A stretch of DNA of 12,445 nt, taken from assembly GCA_003453555.1 (NCBI GenBank), contig DMLA01000137.1:818-13262 (forward strand), read 5' to 3'. Positions 1 through 6,500 of this stretch are shown piece by piece (position 1 is the first letter of the stretch; the number at the start of each line of letters is the position of its first letter). The position numbers and the translations under genes are program-made. The stretch comes from Chloroflexota bacterium. GTDB taxonomy: Bacteria; Chloroflexota; Anaerolineae; UBA7937. Below the pieces are notes generated by a model that saw only the letters and a list, made by a program, of their open reading frames with translations, had not been told where the DNA came from and searched no databases.

Positions 1-822
1 CAGAGCGAGCGAAGAGACAAGCCTTTCGTAGCCATCAACTGCGCGGCTATCCCCGAGGCCCTCTTGGAGAGCGAACTCTTCGGCTATGAAGCGGGAGCCT
101 TCACCGACGCCAAGCGCCGGAAGAAGGGGATCTTCGAGATGGCCGATGGGGGCACCCTCTTCTTAGACGAGATATCGGGTATGCGGTTGGAGATGCAGGC
201 TAAACTGCTGCGGGTTCTGGAATGGGGGAACCTGAGGCGGCTGGGAGGGACGAAGGATATCAAAGTGGATTTGCGGATCATCGCCGCCACCAACCGAGAT
301 ATCAAAGGGCTCATAGAAGAAAGGGGTTTTCGCGAAGACCTTTTCTATCGCTTAAGCGTGGTGGTCATCGACGTCCCACCCCTGCGGGACCGAGTGAAAG
401 ATATAGACCTCTTCGTGGCTGCCTTTGTGGCGGAGTTCTCCGAATCTATGGGGAAAGGCGTAAGAGGGATCTCCGAAGAGGCTATGCATCTCTTGCGAGG
501 GTACGGCTGGCCGGGCAACATCCGCGAGTTGAGAAACGTGATAGAGCGAGCGGTAATCCTCTGCGAGGGGGAGGAGATAGAGTCCCAACACTTCCCGGCG
601 GAGATAGTGGGGAGGCAAAGAACCCCCCGCCTCGTTCCCAGCCTAGAGGTCCCCCTGGATGAGGAAGGGATAGACCTCAAGAGGACGGTGGCCGAGCTCG
701 AGAAGCGGATGATAGAGGAGGCTCTGCGGAAGACTGGCGGAAATCAGAGCCAGGCCGCCAGGCTCCTGGGGATAAGCCGGGATGTTCTAAGATACTCCTT
801 GCAGAAGTATGACCTGGGTTAA
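1..822 (+). CDS. Sigma-54-dependent transcriptional activator (NtrC family), 5'-truncated by the window
   Basis: The reading frame is open from base 1 and ends at the TAA at 820-822, giving 273 visible residues. Seen in order: the strand following Walker A (PFVAINCAAIPE), the sigma-54-contact loop ESELFGYE...GAFTDA (residues 22-37), Walker B GGTLFLDEI (50-58), the arginine-finger segment FREDLFYRL (110-118), sensor II GWPGNIREL (159-167), and a C-terminal Fis-type helix-turn-helix (about 237-262, NQSQAARLLGISRD). Proteins of this family use ATP hydrolysis to remodel RNA polymerase-sigma-54 closed complexes from upstream enhancer sites. The Walker A motif and any N-terminal sensory domain lie before the window, so it cannot be said whether this is a two-component regulator. 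The loop reads GAFTDA, not GAFTGA. A sigma-54 promoter lies about 2 kb downstream, which makes this protein a candidate activator of that operon (inference). Confidence 0.96.
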   Translation, partial: QSERRDKPFVAINCAAIPEALLESELFGYEAGAFTDAKRRKKGIFEMADGGTLFLDEISGMRLEMQAKLLRVLEWGNLRRLGGTKDIKVDLRIIAATNRDIKGLIEERGFREDLFYRLSVVVIDVPPLRDRVKDIDLFVAAFVAEFSESMGKGVRGISEEAMHLLRGYGWPGNIRELRNVIERAVILCEGEEIESQHFPAEIVGRQRTPRLVPSLEVPLDEEGIDLKRTVAELEKRMIEEALRKTGGNQSQAARLLGISRDVLRYSLQKYDLG

Positions 823-840
823 GTTAGCAGGGGTAAGATC

Positions 841-858
841 GCAGGTTTCCAAACCTGC
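841..858. repeat. Short palindrome, REP-like (GCAGGTTT-CC-AAACCTGC)
   Basis: Perfect 8-bp arms (GCAGGTTT and AAACCTGC) are separated by CC. It lies in the 85-bp gap between the activator stop codon and the lipoprotein start. Related palindromes built around GCAGGT/ACCTGC occur at 1831-1854 and 2353-2376, with a degenerate relative at 2503-2521. They therefore look like members of a dispersed family of small intergenic elements. It could form a weak hairpin in RNA but has no following T-run, so a terminator role is not supported. Confidence 0.6.
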
Positions 859-907
859 CCTTGCAGTGCCCGGCCATCGTGCTATCATTGTTGGAGAGGT
901 GAGGAAT

Positions 908-1813
908 ATGCGACGCACAGCAGGGAGCATGACCTTGCTTCTGGCTATGGTTCTTACTTTGGGCGCTTGCGTACCCCGCCCACACATAGCTGGTTATCAA
1001 TTGGACACGGAGTTGCCCCAGGGGTTGCCAGATCAGGCCCCCATTTACCGCGTCGTCGAGGCCCCAACGCTGGCGGCTGACTGGGCATGGCATCTGGCCG
1101 CAGCCTTGGGCTTTGAGGGTGAGCCGGTTGCCTACAGCGAAGCCGCCGCCCAACCGGAGTGGACGTGGGCGGGACCGCTACACAGCGGTAAAGAGTTAAC
1201 AGTATACGGGAACATCGCTTTTGGGTGTTCGTCGCCCCCGGATGGGGATACCGGCGCTGGCACCATAGAGACAGCGGAGGAAGCCGTGGCGGCGCCACGG
1301 GCCTGGCTGACAGCGCGGGATCTTCTGCCAGCCGACTGTGCCGACGATGCTCGGGCCTGGCCGTATCAGACCGGGCCTGATGAGTCCAGACTCACGCGCC
1401 ACGGTTGGGAAGTTTGCTTCCGCCGCCGTCTGGATGGCCTGCCGGTGGGGAGCCGCTGTGTCTGGAGAGGTGGCGTCTCCGTGGATCTTGATCCCCAGGG
1501 GCGCGTCATCGGCCTACGTTATAAACGTCGTGAAGTTGAGAGAGATTCGCTCGTGCCTATCAAGACAGTCGAGGAGGCATGGCAAGAATTACAGACCAGA
1601 GGCCCTGCTTTCTTCGACACCGAGGGGCCGACATTCCCTGAGTATGGCATTTTCACCATCACTGAGGTTGTACTGGGGTACTATGAGGGACCGGTAGGGA
1701 CGGCGGAGGTACAGAAGCAGTTTAAGCCTCACTATATCTTCATAGGCAAGGCAGAGATACCTAAAGGTGGTGGCGAAATGAGAATGGCCGCCTATGTGCC
1801 CGCTTGGAAATAA
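908..1813 (+). CDS. Predicted lipoprotein of unknown function
   Basis: Encodes 301 residues. I chose the ATG at 908 because a purine-rich ribosome-binding site (GGAGAGGTGAGG, 893-904) precedes it and because it places a classical type II signal peptide at the N-terminus: two arginines, a hydrophobic stretch (about 8-19) and the lipobox LGAC with the lipidated cysteine at residue 21. The longer in-frame opening at 809 overlaps the upstream gene and would bury the signal peptide. The mature part is rich in W, Y and P, with alternating strand-like segments resembling the PepSY/YycI type of lipoprotein domain, but I cannot assign a family. None of its 21 arginine codons is AGG, unlike the genes of the downstream operon. 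It is probably anchored on the outer face of the cytoplasmic membrane. No functional link to the neighbours can be shown. Confidence 0.85.
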   Translation: MRRTAGSMTLLLAMVLTLGACVPRPHIAGYQLDTELPQGLPDQAPIYRVVEAPTLAADWAWHLAAALGFEGEPVAYSEAAAQPEWTWAGPLHSGKELTVYGNIAFGCSSPPDGDTGAGTIETAEEAVAAPRAWLTARDLLPADCADDARAWPYQTGPDESRLTRHGWEVCFRRRLDGLPVGSRCVWRGGVSVDLDPQGRVIGLRYKRREVERDSLVPIKTVEEAWQELQTRGPAFFDTEGPTFPEYGIFTITEVVLGYYEGPVGTAEVQKQFKPHYIFIGKAEIPKGGGEMRMAAYVPAWK

Positions 1814-1830
1814 ATCAACATTTAATAAGG

Positions 1831-1854
1831 AGGGCAGATTTTGAGACCTGCCCT
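1831..1854. repeat. Short palindrome, REP-like (AGGGCAG / CTGCCCT arms)
   Basis: Perfect 7-bp arms AGGGCAG (1831-1837) and CTGCCCT (1848-1854) are separated by 10 bases, followed by ACTATG. It fills most of the gap between the lipoprotein stop (1813) and the small membrane-protein gene (1884). It shares the GGCAG...CTGCC core with the palindromes at 841 and 2353. No T-run follows, so it is unlikely to be an intrinsic terminator. Confidence 0.55.
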
Positions 1855-1883
1855 ACTATGAAAGCGCACAGGAGGGCAATGCA

Positions 1884-2120
1884 ATGAGAAAGGCACTGTT
1901 GTATTTTATGTTCATCTATCTTCTGATTGGGTTCAGCTTCGCAGTTTATGGGCAGATCATAGCGGATCCGAATGACCCTCCTCCCATGCCGATATGGGCA
2001 CCAGGGCTCTCACCGGGGCAACGATTTGCGGCTTTTCTTCTTGGATTCGTGCCTTCTATGCTCCTATGGCCGGTTTGGCTTCCTGCTACCATATGGTGTC
2101 TTATCAGAGGAATTTGTTGA
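1884..2120 (+). CDS. Small two-helix membrane protein, unknown
   Basis: Encodes 78 residues. The ATG at 1884 has a strong ribosome-binding site (GGAGGG at 1871-1876, 7 bases upstream), which supports real translation. Two hydrophobic segments are visible: residues about 4-26 (ALLYFMFIYLLIGFSFAVYG) and about 48-74. They are joined by a proline-rich loop (DPNDPPPMPIWAPGLSPGQ region) that probably lies outside the membrane. No known family is recognised. It lies 70 bp after the lipoprotein gene in the same direction, so the two may be cotranscribed. An attC-like element begins 111 bp after its stop codon, which raises the possibility that it sits on a mobile gene cassette (inference). Confidence 0.72.
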   Translation: MRKALLYFMFIYLLIGFSFAVYGQIIADPNDPPPMPIWAPGLSPGQRFAAFLLGFVPSMLLWPVWLPATIWCLIRGIC

Positions 2121-2231
2121 TTAGGTCCTTCAGTGAAGTTGCGAACTAGCGCTCAACTCAGAGCTGGTTGACCCCTACTGCAATTGCTGACATTCAAGGA
2201 CACAGGTTCACTCCCCAAAACAGCCCACGTC

Positions 2232-2309
2232 GGCTAACACGGCACGCACGCCGCTTTGCTCAATGCCCTCCCTTCGGTCGGGCATTGCGTCTATGCCGAA
2301 ACGTTAGAC
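2232..2309. repeat. Integron attC-like recombination site (candidate)
   Basis: The left end GGCTAAC (2232-2238) and right end GTTAGAC (2303-2309) resemble the R'' (RYYYAAC, one mismatch) and R' (GTTRRRY, exact) boxes of integron attC sites. They are 78 bp apart end to end, within the usual attC size range. Inside lie nested complementary segments: CGGCA (2240-2244) with TGCCG (2294-2298), and CAATGCCC (2261-2268) with GGGCATTG (2280-2287) around a C(TTCG)G apex. The unpaired spacers next to the R boxes are shorter than in classical sites, and no integrase is visible. This is therefore a candidate only; a plain imperfect palindrome is the alternative. Confidence 0.35.
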
Positions 2310-2352
2310 CCAATCGGGCACATAATTAGGGCAAGTATCCTTCGGCGTGGCT

Positions 2353-2376
2353 CAGGGCAGGTGGAAACCTGCCCTG
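2353..2376. repeat. Short palindrome, REP-like (10-bp arms, GGAA loop)
   Basis: Perfect 10-bp arms CAGGGCAGGT (2353-2362) and ACCTGCCCTG (2367-2376) flank a 4-base centre GGAA. This is the longest and best-conserved member of the GCAGGT/ACCTGC palindrome family in the window. As RNA it would be a stable hairpin with a GNRA-type loop. No T-run follows. Confidence 0.6.
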
Positions 2377-2470
2377 CTGCCTGTCCCCCGGCGTGGCGAG
2401 TAGCGGGATGGGCTGGCATCGTCAGGCCAGGGAACCCCGACCTACAAAACTGAGAGCACGCATTGATGAA

Positions 2471-2491
2471 CGTCGCAGGTAAACTGCGACG
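2471..2491. repeat. Short palindrome (CGTCGCAG / CTGCGACG arms)
   Basis: Perfect 8-bp arms CGTCGCAG (2471-2478) and CTGCGACG (2484-2491) flank GTAAA; CTAC follows. The arm sequence differs from the GCAGGT family but the size and the following CTAC are alike, so it may be a second class of the same kind of small dispersed element. Confidence 0.55.
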
Positions 2492-2502
2492 CTACTGCTG
2501 GG

Positions 2503-2521
2503 GCCAGGTTTCAAATCTGGC
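2503..2521. repeat. Degenerate palindrome (GCCAGGTTTCAAATCTGGC)
   Basis: A 19-bp near-palindrome centred on C2512; the single break in symmetry is G2508 opposite T2516. It keeps the AGGTTT...AAAnCT core of the 841-858 element, so it appears to be a decayed or variant family member. It lies 12 bp after the 2471-2491 palindrome. Confidence 0.45.
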
Positions 2522-2718
2522 ACTGATGGTCACGAGATTTGTGTAAAATTCCCCATTAAGCAAAACCCCCCAAACATCCTCACGGTTTTCAGCCTCTGTC
2601 TGTCTGCTTGTAGATTCCTCCCTTGGCTGCTTCCAACTTTGACGAGTTCGGTAACGCTTCTGCTACACTAGAACTTAGCCCTATTCGCGCCTAACCCACG
2701 ATATGTTGTGTAACCTCC

Positions 2719-2752
2719 TAGCCGCTGGTCTCCCGGTAAGGGTCAGCGGCTA
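2719..2752. promoter_or_regulatory. Inverted repeat upstream of the sigma-54 promoter, possible activator-binding site
   Basis: Perfect 9-bp arms TAGCCGCTG (2719-2727) and CAGCGGCTA (2744-2752) are separated by 16 bases. They are centred about 73 bp upstream of the predicted transcription start. Sigma-54 activators bind palindromic sites upstream of their promoters, so this is a natural candidate enhancer site, although it is closer than the usual range and its half-sites are widely spaced. As RNA it would make a 12-pair stem with two G-T pairs; no T-run follows, so a terminator is less likely. Confidence 0.4.
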
Positions 2753-2782
2753 CTCCGTCCTTTCGTAAATGCGTTCAAAGCC

Positions 2783-2798
2783 TGGCACGGTTCTTGCA
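2783..2798 (+). promoter_or_regulatory. Sigma-54 (RpoN) -24/-12 promoter of the NACHT-protease operon
   Basis: The sequence TGGCACGGTTCTTGCA matches the sigma-54 consensus TGGCACG-N4-TTGC(A/T) at every defined position. The invariant GG (2784-2785) and GC (2796-2797) are exactly 10 bases apart, as sigma-54 requires. The predicted start of transcription is near 2809, leaving a leader of about 44 bases before the receiver gene at 2853. Transcription from such promoters needs an ATP-hydrolysing activator; a gene for one ends at 822 in this window. Confidence 0.88.
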
Positions 2799-2852
2799 AC
2801 AATAGATAAGTGGAAGGAACAGTGGACGTGAGTAGGGGGAGGGCTTCGAAGG

Positions 2853-3248
2853 ATGGACCCTAAGCCGATACGGATATTAGTCGCTGATGACGAGAGGACC
2901 CTTTCCTTTTTCTTGCAGAAGAGCCTGGAGGCGGATGACGCTTCCTACTGCGTAGAGACGAGCCATTCGGGGGCCGAGGCTCTGGTGAAGATAGTTCGGA
3001 TCCCCTTCGATCTGGTCATCGCCGACTTGAGGATGCCGGGACTGGATGGCCTCCAACTGGTGAAGCATGCTCGGAACCTCAACTCTTCGACCCAGGCTAT
3101 TCTCATGACCGCCTACGGCTCCGACGGCGCTGAGGCGGCGGCCAAAGAGATGGGTGTGGAATATATCACTAAGCCTTTCGCTATGGAGGATATGAAGAGA
3201 CTGGTCCGCAAGGCTATGCGGGCCCAAGGAAAGGAGAGAGAAAGATGA
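2853..3248 (+). CDS. Stand-alone response-regulator receiver protein
   Basis: Encodes 131 residues with a purine-rich ribosome-binding site (GGGGGAGGG, 2835-2843). It is a complete CheY-like receiver domain with all conserved residues: acidic pocket D12-D13 (VADDE), phospho-acceptor D58 (VIADLRMPGLDG), T86 (LMTAYG) and K107 (ITKPF). There is no output domain; the protein ends about ten residues after the last helix in a short basic tail. It would accept a phosphate from an unlinked histidine kinase and signal through protein contact. It is the first gene after the sigma-54 promoter, and its stop codon overlaps the next start (ATGA), indicating translational coupling. A role in switching the operon's NTPase or membrane partner is inference. 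Confidence 0.93.
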   Translation: MDPKPIRILVADDERTLSFFLQKSLEADDASYCVETSHSGAEALVKIVRIPFDLVIADLRMPGLDGLQLVKHARNLNSSTQAILMTAYGSDGAEAAAKEMGVEYITKPFAMEDMKRLVRKAMRAQGKERER

Positions 3249-3562
3249 TGAGCCTTGCAGAGATCAAACTAGCCATGACCGCGACCCTCTTCCTCATCGG
3301 CGTGGTATCCAGTATCTCCGGCCTCTGGATCATCATGGCTAAAGAGTACCATAGTGCCATGCGCCAGCTCTCCAACCAGTCGATCAGGATCAGTGGCCGA
3401 GCCGTGACTCAAGACGCCGTGGCTCCGGTCATCGACTCCGCTGCCCGGCTGGTGGAGGCGATAAACCAGTTGATCCGCACGGCGGCCGGCATCGGAGCCT
3501 TCCTCTGCGTAGCGGGGGTCGGGATCTGTGTCGTTGCCTTCTGGATGACAACTGGGCTGTGA
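3245..3562 (+). CDS. Small two-helix membrane protein, operon component
   Basis: Encodes 105 residues, starting at the ATG at 3245, which overlaps the receiver stop by 4 bases (ATG at 3248 is an equally possible start). Hydrophobic segments lie at residues about 10-31 and about 79-101. Between them is a 45-residue stretch of polar and amphipathic helix (about 32-78) without recognisable motifs. A second helix rich in glycine, alanine and valine (GIGAFLCVAGVGICVVAFW) suggests tight helix packing. No family is recognised, and it is too short to be a bacterial gasdermin. Its fixed place between the receiver and the NACHT gene suggests that it anchors the complex to the membrane or is a membrane effector or protease target; both are inference. 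Its frame is the same as that of the next gene, with only TGA and three codons between them. Confidence 0.82.
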   Translation: MMSLAEIKLAMTATLFLIGVVSSISGLWIIMAKEYHSAMRQLSNQSIRISGRAVTQDAVAPVIDSAARLVEAINQLIRTAAGIGAFLCVAGVGICVVAFWMTTGL

Positions 3563-3571
3563 GGTGGCCAA

Positions 3572-6500
3572 GTGGCCGAATATAAGGGAGACGGCGGGCC
3601 GAGAGAGGCAACAGCCGTCGAAGAGGTTGCCCCTATCTTGAGGCGGTACCGAAAGGCCGTCCAAGACGAATTGGGGGAGGTGAGGGAAGGGTACATCCCT
3701 CTCCGGCTAGTAGAGGTGACTCCCGACGGGGAGGCTATTGCTCCCAGGGGAATGGAGGCGCTGGAGGCCAGCGAGAGGTCGGTTATCCTAGGAGCGCCAG
3801 GCTCCGGGAAGAGTACTCTTCTTGCCTACTTGGCCCACGAGTACGCTCGCCAGGGCGAGATCCCCTTCTTCCTGGATCTCTCCCTTTTGGCCCCGGGTGA
3901 AGGGCTGAGAGAGATGGTGACCAGGGCTCTAGCCGACTACGGTTTGGAGGCCTCTTCCTCCATCGTGGACCATCTCTTAGAGGAGCCGCACCTTCTCTTC
4001 TTGGATAACCTAGATCAGGTCACCAATAACTACTGTCTAGAGGAACTGGAGCGACTACTGAGTGGGGCGAAGAGTTTCGTCCTCGCCTGTCGGGAGGGGG
4101 ATTACCCAGCCTATGCCCGTTGGCTGGAGAAGGTGAAGGGGCTAAAGATCCAGCGCTTCTCCGATGAGGATATCCGCCGCTATCTCTCCCTTCAGTTACC
4201 CGAGAGCATGATCCTAGAGGTGGAGAAGAGGCTCCGCACACAACCGGAACTTTGGGATCTGGTTCATACCCCCCTCTTCCTGCGTGGTTTGCGGGAACTC
4301 CTGGCCGATCCAGCAGCCGAGGGGGATTGGTGGAACACCACCCGTATCATCGAGAGAGCCGTCCGCGCTCTTCTGGCCAAATATGAGGAAGAGGAAGTCA
4401 AGGAGGTAGAAGAAGCCCTCTCTCGTGGAGCCATGAAGGCTCTCGAATCGGGAGAGTCCAAGGTGGATAGAGGAGCCCTTGAGGGTGGCCCTGGTGGACA
4501 GCCGATGGTGGCTAGGCTTATGGTTAGTGGTCTCTTGGTGCGTACCCCTGACCGGGAAGGGGTGCAGTTTCTCCACCCCTTGGTGCAGGAGTATTTCGCT
4601 GCCCGGGCTTTGTCTTCCCAGAGGGATCCCGAGGGAGAGGATGGCTGGAAAGGGGATGCCCAAGAGTGGGAGGGAGCCATTGTCCAGGCATATAATTTCG
4701 CTCCCGATCGCCTCGACTATCTGCGCCGTCTTCTTTCCAACGGCAACGGTTTCTCTTTGGCGGCTCTCTGCCTGGCCCGTAACGAGAGCCCAGACGGCTC
4801 CCTCTCGCTCCTCAAATCTCTCCTCCCAGAGATAGATGAAGGGACCTCCTATCAGTTGGGCTTGGCCTTCAAGAGGGTGGGGCGGTACACCGATGCTTCT
4901 TTCTGCCTGGAACGGGCTCTTGACGGGTCGCTTCATCTATTGGGCTTCGCCGAGAAGTACGGCCCCGAGGAGCATACTAAGCCAGAGCAGACGATCCTGA
5001 AGCGGAATAAGGGGGTGGTCTACCGGGAGATGCAACAGCTGGACCAGGCGGTCCAGGAGTTGGAGGAGGCTCTAGAAGCCGCCGGGGCCACCTATGTGGA
5101 CACCTATCACGAGTTGGGGTTGGCTTATGAGGGGCAGGGCAGGTACGAGGAGGCTCTTACCGCCTTCCGCCAGGCGATAGCCCTTGAGCCCGATATGGCT
5201 ATCTACCACTATGCCGCGGGAAGAGCCTTGAGCCGTCTAGAGCGATACGAGGAGGCCCAAGAGAGGCTGGAGCAGGCCAGGTTTCTCGATGATAGGCATG
5301 CCCCCACCCTCTATGAGTTAGGCTTGGTTTACGAGAGGCAGGGTTGGCTAGATGAGGCGTTAGCGGCCTACGAGGGAGGGGCCAGACTCGATCCCCAGGA
5401 GGGGGCCTACCTCTGTGGAAAAGGGAGGGTGCTCTTCCGTCAGGGGAGGAAGGAAGCGGCGTTGGAGAGCCTGAGAGAGGCTTTGGCTCTCTCTCCCCAA
5501 AGGGCCGATTGGCGTCACGAATTGGGCAGCATGTTGGAGAGCCTGGGGCGGTGGGAAGAGGCGGTCGACGAGTATCACCAGGCGACCCGACTCGACCCGC
5601 AAGCAGAATACTATCACTCTTTGGGGTCCCTGGCTGCTCGTCTGGGGCGAGGGGAGGCTTTAAGTTGCCTTAGGAAGGCGACTGAACTCCTTCCCCAGGA
5701 AGCGAAGTGGCATGGCGAGCTGGCGGAACTCCTCTCCCGCCAAGGCCACTACGAGGAGGCTCTCGCGGAGTGTCAAAAAGCCCAGGAGTTGGCCCCCCAG
5801 GAACCCAACTATCTGGAGATGGAGGCCCGCATCCATCGGCGAGGAAAGCGGTATGAGCAAGCGGCAAGGGAGATAGAGAAGGCTTTGGCTATAGCGCCAG
5901 ATAGAGCCTCGGCGCACCATGAGTGGGGCCGCATCTACGAGGAGCAAGGGAGGTACGAGAAAGCCCTGGAGGAGTATACCAAGGCTCGGAATCTGGCTCC
6001 GGAGGTTGAATACCTCTCCTCGCTGGGCGCTACCTATCACAGCCTGGGCGAAGGGGAACGAAGCGTCAAGGAGTTGCAAGAGGCGACTCAACTGAACCCT
6101 CATTCCCACCTGGTTCATGATCGGCTAGGGGCTGCTTATGAGAGCCTGGGAGAGAGGGAGAAGGCCCTAGCCGCCTACAGAGAGGCGATAGATCTCGCGC
6201 CTCGCGAGGCCACCTATCGGCTCCATGCCGGGAGGTTGTTCCTCCGCTTCGGTCGGCTGGACGAGGCGGAGCAGGAATTGAAGGAGGCTATCCGCCTCGC
6301 ACCCCGGCAGGCGGAGGCTCATGGCCAGTTGGCCAGGGTGCTTGAGGAGCAAGACAGGTACGAGGAGGCGATAGGGGAGTACCGAAAAGCCATTCGCCTC
6401 GCTCCTCAGAAAGCGGATTATCACCGCCGACTGGCTGTTGTGGCCCAAAGGTTAGGGCGGCTCAACGAAGCCAAAAGCGAGATCTTAAGGGCCATGGAAC

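Larger units (their letters stand above)
2121..2852. other. Gene-free regulatory and repeat-rich region
   Basis: About 730 bp separate the small membrane-protein gene from the NACHT-protease operon. No convincing gene is present: the only forward opening (2256-2453) overlaps several palindromes and has no good ribosome-binding site. The stretch holds an attC-like element (2232-2309), three short palindromes (2353-2376, 2471-2491, 2503-2521), a 9-bp-arm inverted repeat (2719-2752) and a sigma-54 promoter (2783-2798). Between about 2525 and 2718 I see no clear structure. Confidence 0.75.

Noticed and set aside
222..662. Forward open frame of 146 codons in another frame of the activator gene
   Set aside because: The AAA+ frame is unmistakable, and this alternative product is a low-complexity, Arg/Gly-rich shadow.
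2256..2453. Forward open frame of 65 codons
   Set aside because: It overlaps the attC-like element and the 2353-2376 palindrome, has no good ribosome-binding site and gives a protein of unlikely composition.
841..2521. CRISPR array
   Set aside because: The palindromes are irregularly spaced by tens to hundreds of bases, differ in sequence and lack unique spacers of even length.
2639..2669. Sigma-70-like promoter (TTGACG, 19-base spacer, TGCTACACT)
   Set aside because: The spacer is too long and the match is moderate; a perfect sigma-54 promoter lies nearer the operon. It could still give basal transcription.
2719..2752. Intrinsic terminator of the upstream genes
   Set aside because: The stem is followed by CTCCGTCC and not by a T-run.
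3245..3562. Bacterial gasdermin
   Set aside because: It is only 105 residues with two plain membrane helices, whereas gasdermins are much longer beta-rich pore formers.
4214..4936. Long antisense open frame of 240 codons inside the NTPase gene
   Set aside because: It mirrors the coding strand of a clear gene with conserved NACHT motifs; many such shadows occur along the repetitive high-GC TPR region.
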